Positions 1 to 8,456 of a DNA stretch of 64,000 nt are shown here, in pieces. The stretch is from positions 9,299-73,298 of the forward strand of contig NZ_CAMIHB010000019.1 of NCBI RefSeq assembly GCF_946221635.1, written 5' to 3'. Within the stretch, counting starts at the first letter, position 1. The number at the start of each line of letters is the position of its first letter. The stretch comes from an uncultured Rhodoferax sp. Its GTDB lineage: Bacteria; Pseudomonadota; Gammaproteobacteria; Burkholderiales; Burkholderiaceae_C. Under the pieces are notes generated by a model, which saw only the letters and a program-made list of their open reading frames with translations, searched no databases and was not told the origin of the DNA. The translations under genes were made by a program, and so were the position numbers.

Positions 1-1140
1 GTAGCCGCGCCGGTTGAGGAAGACCATGCACTGTTCACCACGCGCCACGCGTTCCTTGATGGCGTCGATCAGCGGCAGCGAGAACACGGCGCGCCGGGGC
101 TGGTGGTTCATGTCCACACGGCGCACCAGGGGCAACTGGCTCGCTTCGCCAACCCGGCTGGGCATGTGCAGGCGCAGGTAGCGCCCGCCTTCCTCGGCGG
201 GGCGGCTCTGGTACCAGCTCTCCAGCGAGGGCGTGGCCGAACCGAGGATGACCTTGGCCCCTTCGAGCCGGCCGCGGTAGACGGCCAGGTCGCGCGCCGA
301 ATAGCGTGCGCCCTCGCTGCTCTTGTAGCTGGGGTCGTGTTCCTCGTCCACCACGATGAGGCGCAGCTTGGGACAACTGGCAAACACGGCCATGCGCGTG
401 CCCAGCACGATGCGCGCCGCGCCGCCGTGGGCCGCCAACCAGCTCTTGAGCCGCTGCGGATTCGTCATGCCGCTGTGCAGGCTGACCACGGCCTGCTCTC
501 CGTACAGCGGCGCAAAGCGCGCCTTGAAGCGCTCTTCCAGCTGCGGGGTGAGGTTGATTTCGGGCACCATGATGAGTGCCTGGGCGTCCGGGTCGGCGGC
601 CAAGAGCTTGTGCACGCAGTGCAGGTAGACCTCGGTCTTGCCGCTGCCGGTGGCGCCGAACAGCAAAAAAGGGCCAGCGTGGGCGTCGATCCGGGCCACG
701 GCGGCGGCCTGTTCGGGCGTGAGGGCCGGGGTGGCCAGTACCGTGCCGCTGGCGCCTTGCACCACCTTTTTGCGTTTGAGGCGCCGGGCCATCTGCTCGG
801 CCGTCAGTTCGCGCAACTGCGGCGGTAGCGCGGCGAGGGCCACTTCACCGGCGGAGCGCTGGTAGTAGCTGGACGCAAATGTAAGCAGTTGTTGCCACTG
901 CGCGCTCAGCGGCGGCAGCCCTTCGAGCACGCCCGCAATGGCGCGCACCTTGGTCGGATCGAACTCCCCCGTGGCCTCCGGCGCGGCCCCGTCCCACACC
1001 ACGCCCAGAGTCTCCCGGTTGCCCAGGGGGACGCGCACCAAGGTACCTGCCGGAAGTACCTGCTCACTTTGGTAGGTGAGCACTGGCCCCAGCGCGGCGT
1101 GCGCCGGCGTGTGCACCAAAACAGGTAGCCAGTGGCTCAT
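1..1140 (-). CDS. priA: Primosomal protein N' (PriA helicase), N-terminal 380 residues, cut by window edge
   Basis: PriA is the 3'-to-5' DNA helicase that reloads the replisome at stalled forks. The frame opens with ATG at 1140 and stays open to base 1, so the C-terminal half lies outside the window. The translation begins MSHWLPVLVHTPAH and has the N-terminal DNA-binding region (about 1-110), a Walker A GATGSGKT at residues 162-169, a DEEH Walker B box at 265-268 and the GSATPS helicase motif further on. It ends in MVFLNRRGY, just before the expected zinc-binding cysteines. A 373-base spacer separates it from hemE on the same strand. The identification is certain; only completeness cannot be judged. 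Confidence 0.96.
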   Translation of the reverse strand, partial: MSHWLPVLVHTPAHAALGPVLTYQSEQVLPAGTLVRVPLGNRETLGVVWDGAAPEATGEFDPTKVRAIAGVLEGLPPLSAQWQQLLTFASSYYQRSAGEVALAALPPQLRELTAEQMARRLKRKKVVQGASGTVLATPALTPEQAAAVARIDAHAGPFLLFGATGSGKTEVYLHCVHKLLAADPDAQALIMVPEINLTPQLEERFKARFAPLYGEQAVVSLHSGMTNPQRLKSWLAAHGGAARIVLGTRMAVFASCPKLRLIVVDEEHDPSYKSSEGARYSARDLAVYRGRLEGAKVILGSATPSLESWYQSRPAEEGGRYLRLHMPSRVGEASQLPLVRRVDMNHQPRRAVFSLPLIDAIKERVARGEQCMVFLNRRGY

Positions 1141-1270
1141 GGGGCCGGTGCTCCCCGGTCGCGTGCGCCGAAGCAGGGATGGGGCATTTGGGGGCAGATT
1201 TTCATGTGAACTAGCGAAACAATTCCTAAGTACTTGATTTCAAAACACTTTACACGCCGTTCACGGATTC

Positions 1271-1279
1271 TGTGGATAA
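1271..1279 (-). promoter_or_regulatory. DnaA box (perfect TTATCCACA)
   Basis: TGTGGATAA on the plus strand is a perfect DnaA box read on the minus strand. It lies in an AT-rich island between hemE and priA, together with a second box at 1458-1466. Whether DnaA binds here is inference. Confidence 0.5.
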
Positions 1280-1412
1280 CTTTGTTGATAGTTGCCACCC
1301 GTCGCCTGCGAAGCCTTGTAAATCAAGGGTTTGCTTGCAATGCCCAGAAAAAAAGCAAAGTTGTAATTCCTTATAAATCAATTACTTACGTGCGCTATGG
1401 CTTTGATAGCGG

Positions 1413-1434
1413 CCCTCCCCCAAACGGGGGAGGG
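1413..1434. other. GC-rich hairpin in the hemE-priA spacer
   Basis: CCCTCCCCC and GGGGGAGGG form a perfect 9 bp stem around the loop AAAC, about 80 bases past the hemE stop codon. There is no clear T-run on the minus strand, so it may be a weak terminator of hemE transcription or simply a structured spacer. Confidence 0.45.
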
Positions 1435-1457
1435 GATAACCCCCGTACCCCCATTTT

Positions 1458-1466
1458 TGTGCATAA
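1458..1466 (-). promoter_or_regulatory. Second DnaA-box-like site (TTATGCACA)
   Basis: TGTGCATAA matches the TTATNCACA consensus on the minus strand, in the same spacer as the perfect box at 1271-1279. Function is inferred only. Confidence 0.4.
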
Positions 1467-1513
1467 GTAAGCACGCATCCCGCAGGTCTGGTGCAAAAAA
1501 CGTGGTAAGGCAG

Positions 1514-2665
1514 TTACATCCGCTGACGTTTGGAGTGGCTGTGCACCGCTTCCACCAGCGCCGCCACATGCTCGGGCGGGGTGTACTGGCTGATGCCATG
1601 GCCAAGGTTGAAGATGTGGGTGGGACCGGTGCCACTGCCTTGGTAGGGCGCGCCAAAGCTGTCCAATACCTTGGCCACTTCGGCGGCGATCGCTGCCGGT
1701 GGCGCAAACAGGACGTTGGGGTCGATATTGCCCTGCAGCGCCTTGCCGGGGCCGTTTTCGCTACCACCCACCAGCGCGCGCGCCTGGGCCAGGTTGACCG
1801 TCCAGTCCAGGCCCAGCACTTCACAGTCCAGCGCCTGCATGTCCTTGAGCCACAGGCCACCGCCCTTGGTGAAGACGATGCGCGGCACCACCTTGCCATC
1901 GGTGCCGAAGCGCTTGAGCTGGGCCAGTACGCGCGCGGTGTAGGCCAGGCTGAAGGCCTGGAAGGCACCATCGGCCAGCACGCCGCCCCAGCTGTCAAAC
2001 ACCATCACGGCCTGGGCGCCCGCGTCGATCTGGGCATTCAGGTAGGCGGCCACCGAGTCCGCGTTCACCGCCAGCATGCGGTGCATCAGGTCGGGGCGGC
2101 TGTAGAGCATGGTCTTGACCAGGCGGTAGTCGTCGCTGCCCTTGCCTTCCACCATGTAGCAGGCCAGCGTCCAGGGGCTGCCGGAAAAGCCGATCAGCGG
2201 CACGCGGCCCTTGCCGTCCACGGTGAGCGCCTTGCGGATGCTGCGGACGGCGTCAAACACGTACTGCAGCTTGGCCATGTCGGGCACTTCCAGCTTGGCC
2301 ACATCGGCCTCTGTGACCACGGGGTGGGCAAAGCGCGGGCCTTCGCCCTGGGCGAAGGACAGCTCGAGGCCCATGGCGTCGGGCACGGTGAGGATGTCGC
2401 TGAAGAGAATGGCCGCGTCCAGCGGGTAGCGCTCCAGTGGCTGCAGCGTGACTTCGGTGGCGTAGTCGGTGTTGGTGGCCAGGCCCATGAAGCTGCCGGC
2501 CTTGGCGCGCGTGGCCACGTACTCCGGCAGGTAGCGGCCGGCCTGGCGCATCAGCCACAGGGGCGTGTGGGGGGTGGCCTGGCGCATGCAGGCCTGCAGA
2601 AACGTGGGGTTGTGCAGGGTGTCGAAAGACAGGGCGGCTTGGGCGTTCGGGGTGGATTCGGTCAT
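1514..2665 (-). CDS. hemE: Uroporphyrinogen decarboxylase
   Basis: HemE removes the four acetate carboxyls of uroporphyrinogen III to give coproporphyrinogen III in cytoplasmic haem synthesis. The 383-residue product is slightly longer than the usual ~355 because of an N-terminal extension. It contains the signature WLMRQAGRYLPEY near residues 37-49, the AAILFSDILTVPDAMG segment, the IGFSGSPWTLACYMVEG strand and GNIDPNVLFAP. ATG at 2665 is the first in frame. It lies 57 bases downstream of the CoA-binding gene on the same strand, so it may be co-transcribed with dsbD. The AT-rich spacer with DnaA boxes follows it. Confidence 0.97.
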   Translation of the reverse strand: MTESTPNAQAALSFDTLHNPTFLQACMRQATPHTPLWLMRQAGRYLPEYVATRAKAGSFMGLATNTDYATEVTLQPLERYPLDAAILFSDILTVPDAMGLELSFAQGEGPRFAHPVVTEADVAKLEVPDMAKLQYVFDAVRSIRKALTVDGKGRVPLIGFSGSPWTLACYMVEGKGSDDYRLVKTMLYSRPDLMHRMLAVNADSVAAYLNAQIDAGAQAVMVFDSWGGVLADGAFQAFSLAYTARVLAQLKRFGTDGKVVPRIVFTKGGGLWLKDMQALDCEVLGLDWTVNLAQARALVGGSENGPGKALQGNIDPNVLFAPPAAIAAEVAKVLDSFGAPYQGSGTGPTHIFNLGHGISQYTPPEHVAALVEAVHSHSKRQRM

Positions 2666-2722
2666 GGACCGATTGTCGCAGGCCGGCCCGGCCGGCCCTT
2701 GATCCGGGTCAAGGGGCCGGGG

Positions 2723-3145
2723 TCAGGGCGCGCGGCGCGCGTGCTCCACCAGCAGGCACTTGTCCTGCACGGTCTGCAGGCCGGCCGCCTGGGCCTTGGC
2801 CAGCGCGGCGTCGTGGCGTATGCCCAGCTGCAGCCAGATGGCGGGTGCGCCAATGGCCATCGCTTCGTCCACCACGGGCGGCACGTCCTCGCTGTTGCGG
2901 AACACGTTCACCAGTTCAATGCGCGCGTGTGCGGCCGCCTCGGTCAGGCTGCGGTAGACCTTCTCACCCAGGATCTCGCTGGCATTGGGGTTGATGGGCA
3001 CGATGCGCCAGCCCTGGCGCTGCAGGTACTGCGCGACCTTGAAGCTGTCGCGGTGCGGCTTGGGCGAGAGGCCCACCACCGCCACGGTGCGTGGTGTGCG
3101 GACGAGTTCGGCAATGGTCTGGCTTTCTGTCATCGCGGTGGTCAT
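2723..3145 (-). CDS. CoA-binding (YccU-type Rossmann) protein
   Basis: A 140-residue single-domain protein beginning MTTAMTESQTIAELV. It has the CoA_binding Rossmann signature VAVVGLSPKPHRDSFKVA near residues 21-38, the VPINPN strand, VNVFRNSEDVPPVVDEA, and the late IWLQLGI and CLLVEHARR motifs typical of YccU-like proteins. Members bind CoA or acyl-CoA; their cellular role is not established. The start at 3145 is preferred because it leaves 8 bases to the dsbD stop; an in-frame ATG at 3133 (MTESQ) is an alternative. The longer open frame upstream is only dsbD read out of frame. Confidence 0.88.
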   Translation of the reverse strand: MTTAMTESQTIAELVRTPRTVAVVGLSPKPHRDSFKVAQYLQRQGWRIVPINPNASEILGEKVYRSLTEAAAHARIELVNVFRNSEDVPPVVDEAMAIGAPAIWLQLGIRHDAALAKAQAAGLQTVQDKCLLVEHARRAP

Positions 3146-3153
3146 GGCAGGGT

Positions 3154-5370
3154 TCACAGGGTGGCCAGCGCCGCACGCAGCGCGCCGGGGGTCAGGATTT
3201 CGGAGAGCACCACGGGCGCCTTGCCCGGCGCGTAGAGCACATAGACCGGCACGCCGCTGCGGCCCAGGGCCTGCAGGGCCTGGGTGATGGCGGGGTCGCG
3301 CCGTGTCCAGTCCGCGCGCAGCAGCGCGACCTTGCGGGCGGCAAAGTCGGCTTCGACCTCGGCATTGGCGAGGGTGGTCTTCTTGTTCACCTGGCAGGTG
3401 ATGCACCAGGCGGCGGTGAAGTCCACAAACACCGGCTGCCCTTGGGTCAGCGTGGCCTGCACGGTGTCGGCGGACCAGGGCTTCCACGGGCCGGCGTTGG
3501 CAGTACTGGCCGGCGCCTCTGTTTTCAAGCCATATTGGACCGTAGCCCCCGCAAACAGTGCGCAAGCAGCTATGGAAATGGTAGCAACAAGAGGGCGGGC
3601 GCGGCCCTGCAGGCGCAGCGCCCAGACCAGCATGCAGAGGCCCAGGATCAGCAGCAGCAGGCTGGCCGCGCCGTCCACCCCGCTCAGGTGGCCCAGCACC
3701 CACACCAGCCACACCACCGTGGCCGCCATGGGGAAGGCCAGGAAGTGGCGCAGCGTGTCCATCCAGGCGCCGGGGCGCGGCAGCCAGCGCGTGACCGCGG
3801 GCACCCAGCTCGCCAGCAGGTAGGGCAGGGCCAGGCCCAGGCCCAGCGCGGCAAACACCGCCAGCGCCTGCGCAGCCGGCAGGGTGATGGCGTAGCCCAG
3901 CGCGGCGCCCATGAAGGGCGCGCTGCAGGGCGAGGCCACGGCCACCGCCAGCACGCCTGAGAGCCCGGCCTCGGCCACCGGGTGGCGCAGCTGCAGTGTG
4001 GCCACACTTTGCGGCAGCACGCTGCCCACCGTGAGCCAGCCTGCCAGGTTGAGCGCAATGCCGGTGAACAGCAGCGCCAGCGCAATGATCACGCCCGGCG
4101 TCTGCAGCTGGAAGCCCCAGCCCAGTTGTTCACCCCCGGCGCGCAGCGCCAGCAGCAGGCCGCCCAGCGCCAGGAAGGACAGCACCACGCCCGCCGTATA
4201 GGCCAGGCCCTGGGCGCGTTGCGAGGCGCGCGACTGCCCGGTGTGCGCCGCAAACCCCAGCACCTTGATCGCCAGCACCGGGAACACGCAGGGCATGAGG
4301 TTGAGGATGAGGCCGCCCAGCAGCGCCATGGCCAATACCAGGGGCAGGCCCTGCGCAGCGGCGGGGGCAGCGCCTCGCGCGTTGGCGGCCAGCGCGGCCT
4401 GCAGCGCGGGGCTCACCTCCGCACGGGGCGCCACGGCGGGCCAGTTGCCCTGCACCGTGGTTTCGGCGCGTAGGCGTTCTTCGCCCTGCACCAGCACCCA
4501 GGCCACGGTGGTCGGGCTGCTGCTGCGCTGGGCCGAGTGCGGCACGCTGGCGGTCCAGACGCCATCGCTCCAGCCCTGCGTACCGGCCTGGCCGGCGGTG
4601 GCGGTTTGCACTGCATCGACCGCTGCGGGCAGGGCGGGGGTGTGCAGCAACTCCGCGGTTTCGGGGAAGGCATTGACCGCCTTGCCGCGCCAGCTGGCAG
4701 GCAGGCCGCTCACGCGCAGGGCCATGCCCTGGTCGGACACCGTGGCCTGCACGGTGCCGGCAAAGGGCTTGGGGGCGCCGGCCCAGGCGGTCTCGAAGGC
4801 GGCGCGCTGCAAGGCCGTGGAGACTTTCAGCGGCAGGCGCAGCACAAAGCGGCCTTCCTGCGGGATGCATTCCTGCCGACACACGAGCCAGCTCGCGTCC
4901 AGCCCAATCTCCAGATCCTGCGCCAGTGCGTTCGGGCGGAAGTCGGGGGCTATGGTCAGCGGCACCGGCAGCAGCACTGTGCCCTCATAGCCCAGGTTGG
5001 CCAGGCTGCCGATGGCGATCTTGCGTGGCGTAGGCCAGGCGATGTCGCCCGCGGCCACGCCGGCCGGTAGCGTCCAGCCCAGCGTGGTGGGCAGGCCGGA
5101 GTCGCCGGGGTTCTTCCAGTAGGTGTGCCACTGGGGCTGGTGTTGCAGTTGCAGGCCCAGCCAGACCTGGGCGCCGGGCGCCACGCCTTGCGGCGCATAG
5201 GCCATCAGCTCGGCGCGCACTTGCTCGGTCTGGACCACGGCGCTGGCGCTGCCCGGTGTATTGAATTGGGCTCTAGCCCCCGTAAACAGTGCGCAAAGAG
5301 CTATAAAAAAAAGAGCGCTCTGGCGCAGGGTGCGTGTACGGGCGGAGCGCAGGAGAGGGAGGAAAGGCAT
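3154..5370 (-). CDS. dsbD: Thiol:disulfide interchange protein DsbD
   Basis: DsbD carries electrons from cytoplasmic thioredoxin across the inner membrane to periplasmic DsbC, DsbG and cytochrome c maturation factors. The 738-residue protein has a signal peptide (about 1-35), a periplasmic alpha domain with paired cysteines (SWLVCRQECIPQEG), a multi-helix beta domain with NLMPCVFPVLAIK and ASPCSAPFMG, and a C-terminal thioredoxin domain with WCITC near residue 650. Two copies of the dispersed 55 bp repeat lie inside it: one encodes the signal-peptide core (5261-5315), the other a membrane segment just before the gamma domain (3526-3587). It is first in a probable operon with the CoA-binding gene and hemE. 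Confidence 0.96.
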   Translation of the reverse strand: MPFLPLLRSARTRTLRQSALFFIALCALFTGARAQFNTPGSASAVVQTEQVRAELMAYAPQGVAPGAQVWLGLQLQHQPQWHTYWKNPGDSGLPTTLGWTLPAGVAAGDIAWPTPRKIAIGSLANLGYEGTVLLPVPLTIAPDFRPNALAQDLEIGLDASWLVCRQECIPQEGRFVLRLPLKVSTALQRAAFETAWAGAPKPFAGTVQATVSDQGMALRVSGLPASWRGKAVNAFPETAELLHTPALPAAVDAVQTATAGQAGTQGWSDGVWTASVPHSAQRSSSPTTVAWVLVQGEERLRAETTVQGNWPAVAPRAEVSPALQAALAANARGAAPAAAQGLPLVLAMALLGGLILNLMPCVFPVLAIKVLGFAAHTGQSRASQRAQGLAYTAGVVLSFLALGGLLLALRAGGEQLGWGFQLQTPGVIIALALLFTGIALNLAGWLTVGSVLPQSVATLQLRHPVAEAGLSGVLAVAVASPCSAPFMGAALGYAITLPAAQALAVFAALGLGLALPYLLASWVPAVTRWLPRPGAWMDTLRHFLAFPMAATVVWLVWVLGHLSGVDGAASLLLLILGLCMLVWALRLQGRARPLVATISIAACALFAGATVQYGLKTEAPASTANAGPWKPWSADTVQATLTQGQPVFVDFTAAWCITCQVNKKTTLANAEVEADFAARKVALLRADWTRRDPAITQALQALGRSGVPVYVLYAPGKAPVVLSEILTPGALRAALATL
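3526..3587 (+). repeat. Dispersed 55 bp repeat, copy A (inside dsbD)
   Basis: Matches the family core: GTAGCCCCCGC, then CAGTGCGCAAGCAGCTAT, then GGTAGC. Read on the dsbD coding strand it encodes VATISIAACALFAGATVQYGL, a predicted membrane segment. Confidence 0.8.
5261..5315 (+). repeat. Dispersed 55 bp repeat, copy B (dsbD signal peptide)
   Basis: Contains CTAGCCCCCGTAAACAG followed by TGCGCAAAGAGCTAT. On the coding strand it gives SALFFIALCALFTGARAQF, the hydrophobic core and cleavage region of the DsbD signal peptide, in the same reading frame as copy A. Confidence 0.8.
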
Positions 5371-5501
5371 GGCGAAGGTGTGAGCGCAGGGGCGGGCGAA
5401 AGTTCCGGCGGCGCCGGGCGGGCCCTGCGCCGGGCGCCGGTGGGCATACTTTGGTGTCCATTATTGTTCACGCGGTCCGGGCGGCGGGGCGTGGCTTTTG
5501 C

Positions 5502-5531
5502 TTGACCTGTGGCAAGTCGGGCACCGATACT
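5502..5531 (+). promoter_or_regulatory. Sigma70-type promoter for the sensor kinase
   Basis: TTGACC (5502-5507) and GATACT (5526-5531) are 18 bases apart, 44 bases before the kinase start and in the divergent spacer with dsbD. Predicted from sequence only. Confidence 0.5.
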
Positions 5532-5574
5532 TTGGGCCACCCGTACCCGTCTTCACCTTGAGGGAGTCCGCTTC

Positions 5575-7587
5575 TTGCCCCAGTCCACCGGTTTTGCTGC
5601 GCGCCTTCCCCTGCTGTCCCTGCGCCAGACGCTGATGCTGGGTGTTGCGCTGGGCATTCTGCTGCCGGCCTTGTTCCTGGCGTACTTCCAGGTCACGGCC
5701 AAGCTCAAGACCGAGGTCGCGCTGCGTGTGGAAGCGCCGATGCACCAATACGCCGAGGTGCTGTCGCGCGGCATGGCCGTGGCGGTGTGGAACCTGGACC
5801 GCGGCGTGGCCGGTGAGCTGGTGGACGCCGTGATGCGCAACCCCGATGTGGTGAGCGTGACCGTGACGGACGAATTCCAGGAGGTGTTTGTGCGCAAGCA
5901 CAACGAGGGCCTGCAACCCGGCGCTACGCTGATGGACCAGCGTGACATCTTCTACAACGGCACCCGTGTGGGGCGGCTGACGGTGGAGATGACGGCCCAG
6001 CGTATCGAACGGGAAATGCGGCAGGACCTGCTGCGCTTTGCCTTTGCACTGCTGCTGCAGATGGGGCTGGCCTTTCTGGTGATCTGGCCCCTGTTCAACC
6101 GGCGCGTGCTCAAGCCCTTGCTGGAACTGCGGGCCGATGCCCACCGCCTGGCGCGTGGCGAACTGGCCCTGCCGCTGTCGCCCCAGCGCAAGGACGAGAT
6201 GGGTGAGCTGGCGGGCGCGCTGGACATCATGCGCCAGGACCTGGCCGCCCTGATGGCCGAGCGCGAGCAGAAAACCCTGGCCCTGCAGCAGGAGTTGATC
6301 GAACGTGCCCGCACCGAAGAGGCCCTGCGCGTTAGCCAGACCAAGTTCAAGGCGATCTTCGATGCTTCGCCCGCGGCCATGTCCGTGTCGCGGGTGAATG
6401 AGGACACCACCACACTGGACGTCAACATCGCCTGGGTGCGCCTGTTCGGGCTGGAGCGCGAGCGGGTGATCGGTACCAACGGTGCGCGTACCGGCATCTG
6501 GCGCGATGTGGCCGAGCGCGACCAGGGCATGCGCATCCTGCGCCAGACCGGCGAGCTGTCGGACTACCGCACCTGGATGTACCGCTCGGCCGGGCAGGTC
6601 GAAATGCTGTGCGAACTTTCGGGCCGCATGGTGACTTTGGGCGATGAGACGGTGCTCATCATGGCCTTTGACGACATCACCGCCAAGCACCGCTACGAAG
6701 AGAACATCCTGCAGCTCAACGCCACGCTGGAGCATCGGGTGGAGGAGCGTACGCAGGAACTGTCCACCACGCTGGCCCAGCTCACGGCTGCGCAGAGCGA
6801 GCTGGTGCGGGCCGAGAAAATGTCGGCCCTGGGCTCGCTGGTGGCCGGCATTGCGCACGAGCTCAACACCCCCATTGGCAACAGCCTTACCGTGGCCAGC
6901 ACCTTGCAGGACCACGCCAACAGCTTCTCCGCCAGCATGGGGCAGGGTCTCACGCGCAGCCGGCTCGAAGAATTCGTCAACAGCACGCGCCAGGGTGCGG
7001 GCATCCTCATGCGCGGCCTGCAGCATGCGGCGGAGCTGGTCTCCAGCTTCAAGCAGGTGGCGGTGGACCAGACCAGCCTGAACCGCCGCACCTTCAACCT
7101 GCAGGGCACGGTGAACGAGATCCTGCTCACCCTGGGGCCCACCATCCGCAAGTCCAACCACCAGGTGGAGTGCGAGATTGACCACCATATCGTCATGGAC
7201 AGCTACCCCGGCCCACTGGGCCAGGTGCTGACCAATCTGATCAACAACGCGCTGCTGCATGCCTTCGAAGGGCGGCAGAGTGGACTCGTCAAGGTCACGG
7301 CCGCCATGGCCGAGGACGGGACTGTGCACCTGCTGGTCAGCGACAACGGTGCCGGCATCCCGCCCGCCCATCTGGCGCGCGTGTTCGACCCTTTCTTCAC
7401 CACCAAGCTGGGCCAGGGCGGAAGCGGCCTGGGCCTGAACATCGTCTACAACCTCGTCACCAAGACCCTGGGAGGCAGCGTGCATGTGGCCAGCGAGCTG
7501 GGCCACGGCGCCACCTTCCGCATGGTGCTGCCGCGCTCCGCGCCTGTGGTCGCGTTTGACGTGGAGCCTGAGGCGTTGGCGCAATAA
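5575..7587 (+). CDS. Membrane sensor histidine kinase (HAMP-PAS-HisKA-HATPase)
   Basis: A 670-residue orphan sensor kinase. The order is a membrane helix (about 17-39), a periplasmic domain (about 40-150), a second helix (about 153-174), HAMP, coiled coil, PAS (about 253-370), a dimerisation/phosphoacceptor domain with GIAHELNTPIGN (His428), and a HATPase with TNLINNALLHAF, DNGAGIPP and GSGLGLNIV. The HELNTPI box resembles the large DctB-like kinase group. I chose TTG at 5575 because GGGAG sits 8 bases upstream; the in-frame ATG at 5509 lacks a ribosome-binding site and adds non-homologous residues. No response regulator lies next to it. The ligand is unknown. Confidence 0.88.
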   Translation: MPQSTGFAARLPLLSLRQTLMLGVALGILLPALFLAYFQVTAKLKTEVALRVEAPMHQYAEVLSRGMAVAVWNLDRGVAGELVDAVMRNPDVVSVTVTDEFQEVFVRKHNEGLQPGATLMDQRDIFYNGTRVGRLTVEMTAQRIEREMRQDLLRFAFALLLQMGLAFLVIWPLFNRRVLKPLLELRADAHRLARGELALPLSPQRKDEMGELAGALDIMRQDLAALMAEREQKTLALQQELIERARTEEALRVSQTKFKAIFDASPAAMSVSRVNEDTTTLDVNIAWVRLFGLERERVIGTNGARTGIWRDVAERDQGMRILRQTGELSDYRTWMYRSAGQVEMLCELSGRMVTLGDETVLIMAFDDITAKHRYEENILQLNATLEHRVEERTQELSTTLAQLTAAQSELVRAEKMSALGSLVAGIAHELNTPIGNSLTVASTLQDHANSFSASMGQGLTRSRLEEFVNSTRQGAGILMRGLQHAAELVSSFKQVAVDQTSLNRRTFNLQGTVNEILLTLGPTIRKSNHQVECEIDHHIVMDSYPGPLGQVLTNLINNALLHAFEGRQSGLVKVTAAMAEDGTVHLLVSDNGAGIPPAHLARVFDPFFTTKLGQGGSGLGLNIVYNLVTKTLGGSVHVASELGHGATFRMVLPRSAPVVAFDVEPEALAQ

Positions 7588-7616
7588 CGGCCGTTTTCAG
7601 CCCCTAAGATAGGCGC

Positions 7617-8453
7617 ATGCACAACCCTTCCCGTTTCTGGGCCGAATGGAGCACGCGCGACTTTGCGCTGCACCGTGATGCGGGCCTCTTGGCGTCCACC
7701 ATTGCCGTGCTGCCCGTGGCTGCGACCGAGCAGCACGGCCCGCATTTGCCGTTGCGCGTGGACACGGCGTTGGCCGATGGCGTGGTGGCCGCCAGCCTGG
7801 CGCATATTCCGGCCGATGTGCCCGCGCTGTTCCTGCCCACTCAGGCGGTGGGCTTCAGCCCGGAACATGCCGCCTACCCCGGCACCCTGACGCTCAAGGC
7901 CGGGACCGTGATCCGCCTGTGGACGGAGATCGGCGAGTGCGTGGCCGCGGCCGGCGTGCGGCGGCTGGTCATTCTCAACAGCCATGGCGGGCAGGTGGGC
8001 TTGATGGATGTGGTGGCCCGCGACCTGCGCGCGCGGCTGGACATGCTGGTCTACAGCGTGAACTGGTTCGGTCTGCCGCTGAATGGCCCGGACGGCAGCG
8101 ACGTGAACGCGCAGTTCAGTGCGCACGAGCACCGCTTTGGCATCCATGCCGGTGAGATCGAAACCTCCATGATGCTGGCGCTCGCACCGCAGCAGGTGGA
8201 CATGGCGCAGGCGCAGAATTTTCCCTCCACGTCCGAAGAGCGGGCCCGGCAGTACCCGATTCTTGGCAATGGCAAGAGTGCCAAGCTGGGTTGGCAAATC
8301 CAGGACTACAACGCCAGCGGCGCGGTGGGCAATGCGGCGGCGGCCACGGCCGTCAAGGGTGAAGCGGTGCTGGACGCCGCCGGCCGCGCCCTGGCGCAGC
8401 TGCTGTGCGAGGTGCACCGCCTGCCTGCCACCACCGTACGCCCACACCCCTGA
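7617..8453 (+). CDS. Creatininase-family amidohydrolase
   Basis: A 278-residue metal-dependent amidohydrolase of the creatininase/MftE fold. Visible metal and active-site motifs are ATEQHGPHLPLRVDT near residue 36, FSPEHAAYPGTLTL, LNSHGGQVG and FGIHAGEIETSMML. Substrates in this family include creatinine, formamide-type cofactor intermediates and peptide precursors, and the sequence alone does not choose among them. It starts 29 bases after the kinase, so co-expression is possible. Its stop is 3 bases from the convergent CapA-like gene. Confidence 0.85.
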   Translation: MHNPSRFWAEWSTRDFALHRDAGLLASTIAVLPVAATEQHGPHLPLRVDTALADGVVAASLAHIPADVPALFLPTQAVGFSPEHAAYPGTLTLKAGTVIRLWTEIGECVAAAGVRRLVILNSHGGQVGLMDVVARDLRARLDMLVYSVNWFGLPLNGPDGSDVNAQFSAHEHRFGIHAGEIETSMMLALAPQQVDMAQAQNFPSTSEERARQYPILGNGKSAKLGWQIQDYNASGAVGNAAAATAVKGEAVLDAAGRALAQLLCEVHRLPATTVRPHP

Positions 8454-8456
8454 GTT

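Noticed and set aside
1397..3235. A 612-codon plus-strand frame over hemE
   Set aside because: It is an antisense shadow of hemE and the CoA-binding gene, a common result of high third-position GC.
5461..7584. A 707-codon minus-strand frame opposite the sensor kinase
   Set aside because: Antisense shadow; the plus-strand kinase has complete HAMP, PAS, HisKA and HATPase motifs.
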